A stretch of DNA of 64,000 bases from Spisula solida (GCA_947247005.1 OX365947.1:3300530-3364529); one strand, 5' to 3'. Shown: positions 13,050 to 25,838, counted from the first letter of the stretch. Made by a program: numbers and translations. The notes: a model not told the origin generated them from the sequence alone.

Positions 13050-13834
13050 AAACAATAACATTCAATATAGAAAATACAAAACTAATTATTATACATTATA
13101 TTAGTATCTTGAACCCTTTCAGCGAAAGCATTTTCTATAATATAATAGTATTTGCAGTGAAGGGCACATTCCTGCTGTCGTTATTTTTCGTTATTTTTCA
13201 TCCAAAATGAGGCTGCATATTAATTTTATATATACATTTTCTATGCAAATCACTTTAATAAATTAGTTCATTTTGCTTATAAAAAGGACCAATGAATATA
13301 GGGTTAGTATAATTTATTAATCATAAACATTCTAAAACGATTATAATAATTCATTTATTACATCGAGTAGTTATATTTTTGTGATAATGTTTGCTAAATT
13401 CTAATGTGTTTTACAATCATCCAAAACATGACTGATTTGTTTTGCATGAAACAAATACGATTTCTTTATTTATTGCCAATGTCATATACATTATGTCGCC
13501 AATATTTCATATTTTATTATTGTATATTATTTGTCGACAATATCAATCATGATTTTGAATTGATAATATTTCTAATGGACATTTAAAACAGGATACCCGT
13601 CATGTGAAGTATATATGTTACTGTCGTGTGTAAAGTAGTAGTATATGATAAATGCCAATGATGAATAAAATGTTCATGTATTAAAACATGAATAATATAA
13701 CAACATTTTAGACCCTCACTCATTAGTCTTTTGTGATCGAGGTGGTCTTAATGTTGAACTTGGCATGGAAATTGTTGCCCTAATGTTTAGCATTCTAAAA
13801 AATTGAATGTGGGGTTTCAAATGTACTGATAACT
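13050..13834. other. Intergenic AT-rich stretch
   Basis: Nothing recognised. The open frame at 13404-13586 is AT-driven and has no coding signature. Confidence 0.4.
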
Positions 13835-14466
13835 TTGCACAAATATGGTTACAGATAAAGATGTATTTGGCACAAATATGGCTACAGATAAAATGCAGAT
13901 ATATTTGGCACAACTATGGCTACAGATAAAATACAGATATATTTCGCATAAATATGGCTACAGATAAAATAAAGATGTATTTCGCACAAAATGGCTACAG
14001 ACAAAATGCAGATATATTTGGCACAAATATGGCTACAGATAAAATACAGATGTATTTCGCACAAAATGGCTACAGATAAAATGCAGATATATTTGGCACA
14101 AATATGGCTACAGATAAAATGCAGATATATTTCTCTCAAATATGGCTACAGATAAAATGCAGATATATTTCGCAAAAATATGGCTACAGATAAAATGCAG
14201 ATATATTTCGCATAGATATGGCTATATATAAAATACAGATGTGTTTCGCACAAATATGGCTACGGATAAAATACAGATGTATTTCGCATAAATATGGCTA
14301 CAGATAAAATACAGATGCATTTCGCATAAACATGGCTACAGATAAAATACAGATGCATTTCGCATAAACATGGCTACAGATAAAATTAAGATGTATTTCG
14401 CACATGTATGGCTACAGATAAATACAGATATATTTTGCGTAGTCGTATTTCGCACAATTATGGCTA
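13835..14466. repeat. 37/38-bp tandem repeat, about 17 copies
   Basis: Each unit carries ATGGCTACAGATAAAATACA followed by GATGTATTTCGCACAA. Two unit variants (TTTGGCAC and TTTCGCAC/TTTCGCAT) alternate in blocks, suggesting higher-order duplications of two or three units. The minus-strand 85-codon frame (ICSHICAKYI repeats) is a by-product. Confidence 0.9.
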
Positions 14467-15310
14467 CTGTCCATCTTAATATATATAAATACGGTAATTG
14501 TCGTACAATGCTTGGTTAAATCAATGCATGATTCGTACAATGTCATGTCTCTGATATAAAAGTGTGGTGTAATGACTCTTTATAAATCATACAATTTCGC
14601 AGCACTTCGAATCAAATACATCAGTATGATGAACCTATGTGTACCGGATTTCTCCCCTTGCGAGGCCTCATATATTTATCAGGAATATGTTGCCTGATCA
14701 CTGTTTGTGCGTTCTAAATGGCCATTACGATAATGACTAGCAAAATTATCTAGCTATAAATTAAATATGGTTGCCATATAACTCTTTAAAATGAGGAAAA
14801 AACAACATCAGAATATATGAGTATGATATTTAGTATTATTTTCGATGTCTCTAGCTTATACTAACTGAGTTAAATCAGTTTTGCGCACATAATTTGTTAC
14901 GTTAACCATTAACGTTGTGATGCATCTTTATGGGCAAACAAAATTTATAGGGTACCAAACATTTTCCCATTTTCTTTTGTCATATTGATTTTAATGGTGA
15001 TTTTATGGCATTTAAATGGGAGATGGAATTGATACAAAAGACATTTATTTTTACAAAATTTCTTTTATGTACAAATATGAAAGGAAGTGCATCTTTTTTA
15101 TATTAAAATTTGGCAAATTACTGAAGTACATTATCGCTACAATTCTCATAGTCTTTGTACAAACTTTTACATCAGTATATTCTGAAAACTGTTTAAATAG
15201 ATTTACGATTGAATCTTCAAATTGTGATAATATTGTTATTGCCCTTATTAATGTCTGTTTAGGCATTTTCAGAATTATTATCATAAGCACGTGTTTGTGT
15301 GAAAATGCCC
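14467..15310. other. Intergenic AT-rich stretch
   Basis: No gene recognised. Open frames of 110 codons (plus, from 15016) and 93 codons (minus) occupy the same bases and overlap the next MITE. They look like products of low stop density and are not called. Confidence 0.4.
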
Positions 15311-15579
15311 AGGGCTGGTATTTATATAGCATCTTGGTAGGAAACTAAGAATTTTCTTAAAATTTGAAAATTTCCTTTAGGTATCCGCTTATATTACAAC
15401 CCCCCAAAAAATATATTACAACTAAGATCATTACTTTTAAGTATCATGTAGAGAATTACTATAATTACTAAGGAAACGTGAGTTATTCTTCAATTTGTGG
15501 AACATATACACATCGCAAATTTTTGACTTAAGTCAAAATATTTAAGGTTGTCACTAAGATGCTTAGTAAATACCAGCCT
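15311..15579. mobile_element. MITE with AGGGCTGGTATTTA inverted ends
   Basis: The left end AGGGCTGGTATTTATATAGC is mirrored by the right end, whose complement begins AGGCTGGTATTTACTAAGC. Similarity continues through GCATCTTGGTAG / GCATCTTAGTGA for about 50 bp, giving a 269-bp element with no coding capacity. I could not find a clean target duplication. A related short stretch (GGGCTGGTATTCC) occurs at 58809. Confidence 0.7.
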
Positions 15580-15744
15580 AGAGCATTGCCGTTTCAAATC
15601 GATATATGTACTAATAATAAATACGTGAAAACTACAAATATTTGATAATTCAACAATATAATTTTTTATATATGTACATTACAGTTGATCCTTAGATTTC
15701 ATCATCATATTTGCTTATGCTTGAACGTATAGAACACAAACATT

Positions 15745-16130
15745 TCTACAACAATCAGTATGGTCAGTTTTTTTACAGCAATCAGTATGGTGAGGGTTTT
15801 CTACAATAATCAGCATGCTGAGGGTTTTCTACAACAACCAGTATAGTGAGGGTTTTCTACAACAAACAGTATGTTGAGGTTTCTATGCCACAATCAGTAT
15901 GGGGAGGGTTTTCTATATAACACAACCAGCAAGGTGAAGGTTTTCTGCCACAATCAGTATGCTGGGGTCGACAACAATAAGTATGGTGATGGTTTTCTAT
16001 AACACAATCAGTGTGGTGATGGTTTTCTACAATAATCAGTATGGTAAGGGTTTTCTACAACAATCAGTATGGTGATGGTTTTCTACAACAATCAGGATGG
16101 TGAGAGTTTTCTGCAACAATCAGTATGGTA
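15745..16130. repeat. 28-bp tandem repeat, about 13 copies
   Basis: The core is TTTTCTACAACAATCAGTAT followed by GGTGAGGG. Copies vary by substitutions and small insertions. It directly abuts the 40-bp array that follows. Confidence 0.85.
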
Positions 16131-16402
16131 CACAGCCATGCCAAACTACACCCAGCAATACCAAACTGAATACAGCCATGCAAAACTACACCCAGCCATC
16201 CCAAACTGTACACAGCCATGCAAAACTACACCCAGCCATCCCAAACTGTACACAGCCATGCCAAGCTACACCCAGCCATCCCAAACTGAACACAGCCATA
16301 CCAAACTGTACACATTTTTGCCAAACTGTACACAGCCATGCCAAACTACACCAGCCATATCAAACTGTACACAGTTATGCCAAACTACACAGCCTTCCCA
16401 GA
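16131..16402. repeat. 40-bp (2 x 20) tandem repeat, about 7 copies
   Basis: Units alternate CAGCCATGCCAAACTACACC and CAGCCATCCCAAACTGTACA. Two half-units of about 20 bp have diverged and been amplified as a pair. The overlapping 168-codon frame rich in P, T and H is an artefact of the repeat. Confidence 0.85.
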
Positions 16403-18600
16403 TAATACGCAGGCATGCCAAACTGTACATAGCAATCAAAAACAACAAACACAGATCAGATGTGTTGGACATTTACTTTTGGTATTTACAGCAGTCAAAC
16501 AATAATAAAAAACATGCATATTGTTCCGGTTTCGAACCTATGACAATCATCTATACCATGGGGTTCATCAATTAGTTTGAATTGGTCAACAAATAATGGG
16601 ATATGGCAAAAAAACATTAAAATACATTAACAATTCATTCCTATGTGTACATTTATATTAAATTTTGTCAAAACTCATTTGTATTATCTGCATTTTTTAA
16701 TGTGTTTTTTTTTATCAATCATGCACTGTACCTGTATTTTTTGTTTAAAAGCACGGATTATTTCCCAGTTTTGTACAATGGTAAGTATTTTGATGAAACA
16801 CAAGTGTATCATATTTAGTTACCTCATGTAACAATAAAATCGGATGAATCATATTCAAACATTTTGGTCAATATGTGTCAGATAAATACAATTATTAGAA
16901 TAGTATTCTCAAATAATGTGAACTACAAAAATGTACGTGTTTTCCTTTTTTAAGATTGTTAAGGAAGTTTACAAGTGCTAATTGTGAGTTATGGGACGTC
17001 CGTATGATGAGATAGGTACTTAATACTGCACTTTATTGAGATGAATGCGCGTAACGTAATGTAATATGTCAAGGTAGATTTCTTAAATCATATCAACGAA
17101 GATTTGCCATCTGCGGGTATACTTGAAGACCAGTTCAGTTTTAGTAAAAAAAATATGAAAATAAATGCACATTTGGTATCTATGTATCTAAAATGTGAGC
17201 TTATATTTCATAAAACCGCATCAATAATACTTCAAAACACATATGTTACTATTTGGTGAAAATGTATTATTAAAATGGATTTTGGAGTGTCCTATGAGTC
17301 TGCGTTCTTCCATAGAATGCATTTTTTATGGATTTTGTTTTTCGGTTGCTATTAATTTCTCATCTTTTCCGTACTTTATACCGAAGCTATGTTAATTTAA
17401 AAGAGTTTATGAATATATAACATGTTTTCAATGATGGGATTCTTAGCGTGGTTATTTAAAACTCATCACGCGATTTTGCTTTCATAATGCAGAAAACATT
17501 AGCCTGTGCAAAATTTATTATCATTTTCAGATTTAGATTTTCTGAAAACAAATCCGGTTGCTCTGTTTTCACATCAAAAGTATATTCTGTATAGCAGTAA
17601 GCCACTATGAAGTTTTCGACCATTTTTCATTGTACGCATTTCCTTTTTGTACGATATCTACTTCCTGACAAGCTACCGAATTCACTGAGATTTTTTATCA
17701 GAATGAAAAATGAGATTCTTAATGTTCTGTTAGACTCAATCCGTGCGCAAGTGTTTTAACATATGCTTGTTCCTGCTATAGAACGCATTTCATATTTTTC
17801 TAATCTTATATTCTCCTCCGTACTTTTTGTCTTATCCATTTTCCTCATGTTTTATAGACACATTTCTTATATGCTCCAGTATTTCTCTTATCGTCTACTG
17901 ACTTGGCAAACATGGTCAGTTATTGTCAGATATGTTGTTTTGTTTTTGCATCTTTTCTGACGCCTTATTATATTAAAAGGATGGGAAGAATAGAACGGTT
18001 TATGTTATATTGATTAAGTCAATTGACACTACATTAGCGTTTTTGTGTTGAAACATTTATACTCGTAAAATCATATTTTGTTGAAAATTATCGCAGATAA
18101 TGGGCCCAAGAAATTTTAGTATTTTTAAGTATCACTCTTTTACTCAATATTTCAAACTGAATGGTCTTTATCAAGAGGTTAGAACACTTTTTAAAACTCT
18201 ATTACATAATATGTGTATTCACACAACGTATTCATACAACAAATGTAAAACTTAAGTTAGTAACGGAGTGATACTAAGTTCTAATTTCGGCAATCAAAAT
18301 ATTGCTAAGCATCATGGCAGAATATAAAGGTTGTTACTACTTTTTAAAAAGAAGTATATAAATTATTAGATTATATTATAACATGGTATTTAAATGCGAA
18401 CATATTTCCCTTAGAACTATTCATTAGTAGATTTCTAATGGTCATTAACTATATACGAATGATTGTAGTTCTTAATGATTCGAATATTCTTAATTACATG
18501 ATAAGGCGATCATGTTAGTTTTATTCCATGACTGCTTCACAATAATTTGGCGCAATCATTTCCGTAGATAAATTTTGCGAAATAATTGTCTATTTGGGCC
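16403..18600. other. Intergenic stretch upstream of gene B
   Basis: No exon, array or element boundary recognised. A T-rich frame at 17763-17960 encodes a hydrophobic stretch but has no coding signature. A weak B-box-like motif (GGTTCGAAACC on the minus strand, near 16533) is isolated. Confidence 0.4.
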
Positions 18601-18670
18601 TATGTGAACTCGATCAATACTGCTTTTGGGACCGCATCTCCACAGTTTCTTAGTCGGTCGATAAACAAAC

Positions 18671-18701
18671 GGCGGATGTAATATATGACGTCACATCCGC
18701 C
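18671..18701. promoter_or_regulatory. CRE-type site inside an inverted repeat
   Basis: GGCGGATGT at 18671-18679 is mirrored by ACATCCGCC at 18693-18701. The spacer holds the palindrome TGACGTCA (18686-18693), the consensus cAMP-response element. It lies about 135 bp upstream of the ATG proposed as the start of gene B, in a patch of raised CpG density. A CACGTG E-box at 18811-18816 lies 8 bp before that ATG. A promoter role is inference from position. Confidence 0.45.
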
Positions 18702-18823
18702 TTTCTGCACGCACCTTCACTAGGCACGAGAATTTGTTTGTTTACAGGTGAATAAAATGCTCTAAAATGCTTAGAATACACATAAAAAGTCAATAAGAAT
18801 TAACACTAGCCACGTGGCCATCC

Positions 18824-18853
18824 ATGTCCAGCGAAGACTGGAATATACTACAT
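18824..18853 (+). CDS. Gene B first coding exon candidate
   Basis: The ATG at 18824 opens MSSEDWNILH and then meets a donor CAT|GTAGGT in phase 0. Without splicing, the frame would run 35 codons to a TGA at 18929. An alternative phase-0 donor (ATG|GTACTA) ends the exon at 18883 and adds VGLSETHKSM. Either version joins in frame to the exon at 21125, which starts in phase 0. The residue mix (SSEDW) and the CRE/E-box patch just upstream support a start exon. Without transcript data the start is provisional. Confidence 0.45.
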
Positions 18854-18931
18854 GTAGGTTTGTCGGAAACTCATAAAAGTATGGTACTAATTGATATCCA
18901 ATTAAATGGCTATTTAAATCGAATGTCATGA

Positions 18932-20890
18932 TTGGCAAGTAATTACATTTTTTGATAACAACATATCAATATTTAGTGTGTTCCAGTTACACATTGTAGC
19001 TACAATAATAATGTTTGTGTGATTATTGTATGGGTCTGGGTATACAATGTAGATGTAAATATTATTCAGGTGCGTTGCCTTGGTGGGGGAGGTCAGGGTT
19101 GGGTCCAGACCCCAAGGATCAACTGGATGTAGATAAATAATCGTTCTATCAAACAGCAAGAGGGTTTTCTAGATATGTTTGTTTAAGTGTGTGTACAAAG
19201 TTGAAATCAAAGACCACTATTTAGGTACTGGTAGCGTTTGTCCCTTTATATGAGATATAAAATTATAAGGCTAAATAAATTATGCATTAGTACTCTGTGA
19301 TTGGTACTGTAAGATTTAAAAAAAAATATTCAGACCCGCAGCCATACAGAGGCTTGGTGAACATTGAGAAAAAACAAAAATAAGTATGTCTTTTCAAATC
19401 TGCCCTAGATGATATTTACCTGTTATTTTTATTGGTGTCTGGATACGGCCTGTTGCAGTCCTGTTATTTTTTGTCACTTTTTTTCTTTATTGAGTTTTTT
19501 TTCTTAAATACAATTTTAACTTTAAGGAGAGGGGAATAGGGTCCCAAGTCAGACAAATTTAGATTAATGGTTCATTGATTCCAGGAAATGAATATAATTT
19601 AATTACAATCTTGATGGACACATATTTTTTTGTTGGTGAATTCCATGAAATAGGTGTTATTCATTTTCAGAGATGTGTAAATAGTCATTGATCTGTACAT
19701 TGATTGGCTGAACAGAAAAGAAATCAAAGCACTGAAAGTACTGATGTGTGGCGTACTGATGCCATTTAATCCAATATCGAATCCAGGTTTATCATAATTT
19801 TATGTCACAGTTCTGATAAGCCCACCCTTACTCAAACATTTGTGCTGCTAAGGACACAAAGAGAACCGGCAGTTACCTGGAACTTACTTAAGTAACTATG
19901 CTGAGCATCAATGAAGGGATATTTACAAATACCATTTTTAACGACTTGGAGAATTCGACCAGTGTCAAGATAAGTTACTGTTTATCCTCCGTATGACCAC
20001 GCATGTTAATTAAATGTATATGACACCCTATATTAACGCATGTAAAAGGGGTAAACATGGCGTCACTCACACATATCGATCGGCCGATTAATGCTTTAAA
20101 AACAAGTTTTACATTTTATAAAACCTTAAAGTATTAGCTTTTAAAACAAGCTTTAATGAACAAAATCGATCGAATATTAAATTAATAATTGATGATTTAC
20201 GACCGTTGATTGAATTTTTATTTGGTATAAAACGGGATATTTTAAACTTACTTTTACGCGGAACGGATTCTTACTCGTCGCCGTGGATTAATAATTAGGG
20301 TATCGTATTGAATGTTGTCTAAAAGAGAGACATAAATCTCTGCTTCAATACAAGCTTTAAATATTCAAAATCGGATAATAGATACGAAAATTATGAGGTC
20401 TTATATAAAGCAGGGTAGAAATTGACTAGTGCGTTTAACATTTACCGCGGTAACATTGTTAATCGGTCGATCGATATGTACGTAGAACTATTTCAGTTCC
20501 CCCCACCAGCTATATATAGCATCAATGTTTGTATACAACATAATTGGGTCATCGTCTGCAATGTGCAGCGGCGGAGTGATTTACATACGTTACAGTATAC
20601 GATTGAAAACCGTGGGAACTATTTTAGATTCCCGCCACCAGTGAGAACATTCTTTGGTAGTAAAAATATAGTCCGTTGCGGAATGATTTGCTATAAATAT
20701 CCTCTAAAAATAAAAGTCTGATATAATTGTTGGTCTTAATATAAGTAAATGTTGGTAATGTAAACAAAGCAGGCCCAATGATACGTGTAATCTGTGTTGC
20801 ATGTTTGTAATATTGTTCAAATCATAGAACTATTTATTTGCCGAGGCCTAATGCGTTAAATTGGTCGTAAGCTGAAAAGTGGTAATATCA
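18932..20890. other. Gene B intron, nothing firm recognised
   Basis: No array or element boundary found. The 99-codon frame at 20422-20721 contains two related stretches (CTATTTCAGTTCCCCCCACCAG at about 20488 in part, and CTATTTTAGATTCCCGCCAC at about 20620), suggesting an old 130-bp local duplication. I do not call it as a gene. Confidence 0.35.
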
Positions 20891-20914
20891 TTGTGTGGCG
20901 TTTACGCCACACAA
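20891..20914. repeat. Perfect 10-bp hairpin
   Basis: TTGTGTGGCG is followed by a TTTA loop and the exact complement CGCCACACAA. Such a perfect GC-rich stem is unusual in this AT-rich intron. No function can be read from it. Confidence 0.8.
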
Positions 20915-21124
20915 AAACCAGGAACTACCTATAGTCCTATACCCAATGAGGTAATTTTCAGTCAATTTTTATTCAGGCCTAGATAGCTTATCCTGGATGT
21001 TGATAATGTATTATTGTTGCAACTCATGTTTGCTAGTAACTTGTGATAATACGATGATGTTACCATGATAGCAACCTGATATTAATTCTAGTTTCTTGGT
21101 TAATATAATTCTTATAAAATACAG

Positions 21125-21198
21125 CATCTAGTTCGGAAACAAATACTGCTTCTGGACTGTTTTTTAAATGTGGCCCAAGACGAAGAAAGCTTGCTTGG
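21125..21198 (+). CDS. Gene B exon 2 candidate, product unknown
   Basis: The acceptor TTATAAAATACAG is followed by an exon that reads HLVRKQILLLDCFLNVAQDE then ESLL in phase 0 and leaves two bases before GTCATT. The peptide looks like an amphipathic helix of a folded protein. Phase 0 fits the end of the exon at 18853, and the two leftover bases plus the first base of the exon at 24150 make a Gly codon. The donor is weak. One other frame (SSSETNTASGLFFKCG...) is open as well, so the reading rests on phase and residue composition. Confidence 0.55.
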
Positions 21199-23490
21199 GT
21201 CATTTTGTAGCAAACATGAAATGAAACATTTTTGTTAAAACTGGATGTTGTATTTCAAAAAATGTGTGTAAAAATAAGCTGTTTTGCCAGTAGTCAGATC
21301 CTGTATATATAAAGTACATTAGCGATATTTCCCTGCAAATTTACATCTTATGATAGTTTCCAATTGTCACTTTAGCAACACCATGCATACATCTTGTAAT
21401 AAGTAATGGTGGGACAACCAATGGTGCAGTTCAATGAGTGATAATTGTCATAAATAAGAATTTACTTGATTATAAATAATGTTACATCATCCCAAAATAA
21501 TACCGGGTATGCTGAAATTATTTTATCTGATTTTCTTTTCTTTTTTAAATTCCATAAGCACATACATATTGTATATTCTTGGAAGTAAAGCAGTAAACAG
21601 TTTATGAGGCATATTAACTGTAACGATTTATGCTTTACTTTGCTTACGGCATACATTATAAGCATAATTGTTCATATAATGTGCATTTACAGATTAATTT
21701 TTACGGTTATGTTGTGTGTCAGACATTTTTCCGTAATAACTCGACTCCAAATCGTACCAAAAACTTGATAAATATTAGAGCCTATTCATATAGCTGGTTC
21801 GGGGAGTTTATACATTTTTCATTGGCTGTAATGTTATGCAAACGCAGATTTAATGTATCTCACATGAATGTTTCGTTATGAAATTCACACTGTAAAAGTA
21901 TGCAAATAAAACTTTATAAAATATCTGAGTTTGTTGCCATAACAACCACATATTTTATTGACTATATTTGAATTCCAATAATTGAGATTGCATACTTTTC
22001 CTCTGTTTTAAGTTATCTCCCTTTTCCCAGTTTGAAGTCAGTTTTCTGTATGTGTGTATTCACGGAACAAGATATAATATATTGTTGTTATAAAAGTGTT
22101 CAGTTCTTGCTGTTTATAAATACAGAAGTGAAAGAGTTATGACAGTACCATTTTGAATGACTGATATTTAGTGTTGTAGGATTCAATATGCTCTCATCCT
22201 AAGGTGGAAATTTGTCAAATAATTGTCCCTATAATTTATTGAATTTTAGAATAAGACTGAGATAAATTATTGTTAAATTATAAATACTGCGATATTTCAA
22301 TTGAGAACACTGTTCCCCAACGTGTGTGATAACGAAGGCATGATGTCACCAGCTTTTTGGCGTCAAAGGCTCATTTAATAACCTGTGTTTCTCCTACGGT
22401 TAAGAAATATTAATCTCCAACAACAACTCAAGATGGATCCTATTTGAAATTCAGGTTTTCACAGGCAAAAAAACATAAAAATGTTTGTTTCAAATTTTGT
22501 TACAAGTTTTATCAAATTTAAATTTTGATTTCCAAAACTTTTGCACTGAACTTTCATCAAATTGCAACCAATAGTGTAAACACACTGCATCCAAATGGCT
22601 TTAACTTGCAAGTTGAATAAGTAACTTTGTTTCTTCATTCTGTAATGGGGCTTTCTATCCTTCTATATTAGGGGCCGTTTACAAGCATCTTCCCCTCTAG
22701 AAATTTCTCTAAAATCATGCAGTTTTCCCCTAAAATCTAATTTACATCATGTTTTTTCTTCCCCTTATGCAAAAATTATAAGTTATTTTCCCCAAATTCA
22801 AAGAAAAGGAAACTTCCCCTACTTTTTAAAAAGCCCTGTGTAAAATTATGAATGCAATGACTTGAATGGTAGGCTTTATATCTGTTATGATAGTTTTCAT
22901 TGCTCAGAAAAATAGAAGGTTGTATGTATAACCTAGTTTGATGTACCAACCTGTCGACATATCTAATTATTATATGATCTTATCAATTTCTATACATGAT
23001 AGTTACCAGTTAGAACCAATTTATGCTTCATTCTCAACTAATTTGAGTTAACCGCTCTTTAGAAAGCTTTATTTTTGTTTTCTGTCAGAATTTCGACAGC
23101 CTTCTATTGGGATATGTCAGAAGTTTACAAGTTTATCATATCATTTTGACATGCACTCTAATCATATTTGACATAACATTCGCTTTGTGATAAAAAGTAA
23201 AATGAGAGCATAGAAGATTTCTTATTTAAGTTCAACAGTTTTGAAATGAGGTGCTTCTTTAAGTATATAATGGTTACGCTAGAAATGAAATAGAACTTCT
23301 CGCCTCTGTAATGTAATCCTCAAAATTATGTTAAATAAATCTTTCAACATTATATTATACAAGAAATCAAAGTGAGCCTGTGTATTGGTGTAGACTCGTC
23401 TGTTAGCCGATTCCGATACTAGATCAGGATCACCAGAATCAATCATGGTCTGAACAAACATCCATTTTGTATAAAAGAAGGATGATACAC
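21199..23490. other. Gene B intron, one possible repeat fragment
   Basis: No exon recognised. The block at 22670-22850, with repeated TTCCCCT motifs, resembles an interspersed repeat, but I cannot define its ends. Confidence 0.3.
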
Positions 23491-23872
23491 GTCAGTCAGT
23501 CCTTCAGTCAGTCTGTCTGTCAAAAAATCTGGATCCTGACATAAATCAAACAGTTTCCAAGCTAGGTTTATGAAACTTGGTATGTGAATAGGGGGCATTA
23601 AGGGGATAATGCACATCTAAATATATTTTGATTCGGACAATACTGTGGTTGCTATGGCGACAGAAAGAGTGAAAATATGCCCAAATCTGGATCCTGCCAT
23701 AAATCAAACAGTTTCCAAGCTAGGTTTATGAAACTTCATATGTGGATAGGGGGCAATAAGGGGATTATGCACATCTAAAAATATTGTGGTTGCTATGGCA
23801 ACAGAAACATTGAAAATGGCTTCAAACCGGTAGGGGACTTCTGTATTGCTTGCGATTCTTAATTACTAGTTT
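23491..23872 (+). mobile_element. AGTCCCC-box repeat, copy 1 (5' truncated)
   Basis: This copy lacks the left AGTCCCC box and starts in the GTCAGTCAGT tract. The body (GGATCCTGACATAA, TTTCCAAGCTAGGTTTATGA, GTTGCTATGG) appears twice, about 163 bp apart, so it holds an internal duplication. The right end keeps ACCGGTAGGGGACTTCTGTA and the conserved TTCTTAATTACT tail. Loss at one end with the other conserved is what reverse-transcribed copies usually show. Confidence 0.85.
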
Positions 23873-24149
23873 GTTACATATTTCGTTCTCTTTACTTGAA
23901 TAATTTTATTACACAGGTCAATAATCGTACCTACATTAAGACTGTTTTTGTTATTTTATCATTATTTATTTTGTTTATTATTTTCAATGAAACTCATAAT
24001 AGGAAATGATCAAGTTCATGGCAAATTTTATTTATAATAATTATTGTCTACATAACAGGACATTTGTATTGATGCACATTGGGAGACAAATCCAACATGG
24101 GAATGGAAATAACCCATAAATATTAAAAAAAAATTCATTTTATTTTCAG

Positions 24150-24198
24150 ATTGTGCGATTTTACTTACAACTGCTATGATGGTGTGACCACTGACTCG
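24150..24198 (+). CDS. Gene B exon candidate, product unknown
   Basis: This 49-bp block has textbook borders: TTTTATTTTCAG before it and GACTCG|GTGAGT after it. Only one frame is open; with one carried base it reads LCDFTYNCYDGVTTDS and ends in phase 0. It accepts the two bases left by the exon at 21125. The next recognised exon (27388) needs one carried base, so at least one exon of the form 'starts 0, ends 1' is missing between them or the junction is misread. Confidence 0.6.
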
Positions 24199-24223
24199 GT
24201 GAGTATGAATCCATATAACTCAA

Positions 24224-24435
24224 TTAATCTGGTCAGTCATAAACATTGCAATTTCACTTATTAATGTCTCGTTTTAATACATAATACAGTATGTATTAGA
24301 ATGTGACTGAGTGAACAAGGTAATGGTTTTCACTGCTTTATTCTCCAAACAAATAAAATGTTTAAAACAATAAAAAAAAAAAATATTAAGATATTGCAAT
24401 ATTTGTGACATAATACAAGTGACAGATCTGAATAA
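24224..24435. mobile_element. Degenerate TTAA-flanked MITE, copy 1
   Basis: It shares TAAACATTGCAATTTC, CTTATTAATGTCT and AAGTGACAGA with the better copy at 36741. The ends are TTAATCTGGTCAGTCA and, on the other side, TGACAGATCTGAATAA. It lies 25 bp after a gene B donor. Confidence 0.55.
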
Positions 24436-24505
24436 ACAGACTGTAGTTTTGTATTTGCTTTAAGTATACACAACAACTTCATTTTATTACAGCATTAAAT
24501 AAATT

Positions 24506-24750
24506 GCTGGCTTAGAATTAGAAAGTCGTAAGTACTACTTACGACCTTATAAAACTCATACATATTTGAAATCGGCATCTCAAGGCGCTTCTTATTAGCC
24601 TATTTTCATGAAAGTTGGAAGTGGTAATGTTGACCAAACCGAAGTTACAAAGCTTGTTTTTCCATAAGTAAAGAGTATTTTTCAGACAGTTTTTTCTTGT
24701 TTTCTCAAAATATTGATTTTGTACTTACGACCTTCTAATTTTAAGCCAGC
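24506..24750. mobile_element. GCTGGCTTAGAATT palindromic MITE, copy 1
   Basis: GCTGGCTTAGAATTAGAAAG at the left is mirrored at the right by CTTCTAATTTTAAGCCAGC, followed inwards by the shared GTCGTAAGTAC / GTACTTACGAC. The inverted ends are about 30 bp. The element is 245 bp and non-coding. A second copy lies at 53181-53947, interrupted by another element. No convincing target duplication is visible. Confidence 0.85.
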
Positions 24751-25079
24751 GAAATGTTGGTCTGTTGCTAGAGCTTGTCAACATGGAACATAAAGGTAAT
24801 ACTATGCATGGTTTTGGAGAATTTACCTGATGTAATAATGTCATGTAGGACATGTCAACATGTGTATCTGCTAGTAACTGACAAACTACACAACAGGAAC
24901 CTGTCAGGAGCTAATGGACATTGGACTGTAGCCAAATATTGCTGAATGTAATAAGCAGGCTATACATGAGAATTGAACTCCAGAGTGGCACCCCAACAAG
25001 GTATCAAGTAATGAGCGAGACCTGTTAGTCCTTTAAACCATGGTAATCACTGTTTGATACTTCCAATAGAATCATTATT

Positions 25080-25352
25080 AGTCCCCTACCGGTTTTTGAC
25101 AGGAGGGGACTATAGGTTTGCTCTCCGTCCGTCCGTCCGTCAAAAAATCTGGATCCTGACATAACTCAAACAGTTTCCAAGCTAGGTTTATGAAACTTGG
25201 TATGTGGATAGGGGGCAATAAGGGAATAATGCACGTCCAAAAATATTTAGATTCCGACCAAAATTGTGGTTGCTATGGCAACAGAAACATTGAAAAATGG
25301 CTTAAAACCGGTAGGGGACTTCTGTATTGCTTGCAATTCTTAATTACTTGTT
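25080..25352 (+). mobile_element. AGTCCCC-box repeat, copy 2
   Basis: Full-length copy. It begins AGTCCCCTACCGG, has a (CCGT) tract, then the conserved body with TTTCCAAGCTAGGTTTATGA and GTTGCTATGGCAACAG. It ends with the inverted box ACCGGTAGGGGACT and the tail TTAATTACTTGTT. It is non-coding, and its own boxes could pair across the element. Confidence 0.9.
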
Positions 25353-25838
25353 ACTGTAGATAAAGGTAACAAACCACTAAATATATTTGTTCTTTAACTC
25401 AATATAAAGCGACAAATTGCTGACCCAAAAATGTCAAACTTTTGTCCATGGGGACCTCACACGCGCAGACTAATTCGAAGTCCGTTAGCCACAACCCTAC
25501 TTTCGCTTTCATATTTAAGCCAGAATATCAAAATTTTCTTAACAGTTTCACTACATCACATACATGTGTACAAAGCATTTAAACCCAATAACATGATTCT
25601 AATGCTGATTTGTCAACACATACCACCATTTCCAGCCAAATCAAAGTTTTTACAGGACTACTTGAGTGTATCTGATTTTGGTCCGCGTAGTCATTTGGTG
25701 GTTTGTTACCTTAAATGTTTCTATGGAAAAAAGGGGTGACCTATCCAACAAGTGTAGAATAAGGTATCTTAATAATTGTATCATTTTTTATATCTAGTCT
25801 GGTTTGTGTGTAATTGATAGTTCCGCGCAGTCACTATT
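25353..25838. other. Gene B intron, no firm exon
   Basis: A 102-codon frame (25431-25739) crosses this stretch. It has no flanking splice sites that fit the neighbouring exons, so I do not call it. Confidence 0.3.

Noticed and set aside
15016..15348. 110-codon hydrophobic frame, possible membrane protein
   Set aside because: The opposite strand is also open for 93 codons, codons are AT-driven, and the 3' part is the end of a MITE.
16069..16575. 168-codon frame rich in Thr, Pro, His and Gln
   Set aside because: It runs through two adjacent minisatellites (28 and 40 bp) and changes character at their border.
25431..25739. 102-codon frame between gene B exons
   Set aside because: It has no acceptor or donor fitting the required phase (start 0, end 1) with convincing strength. 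The peptide changes character along its length.
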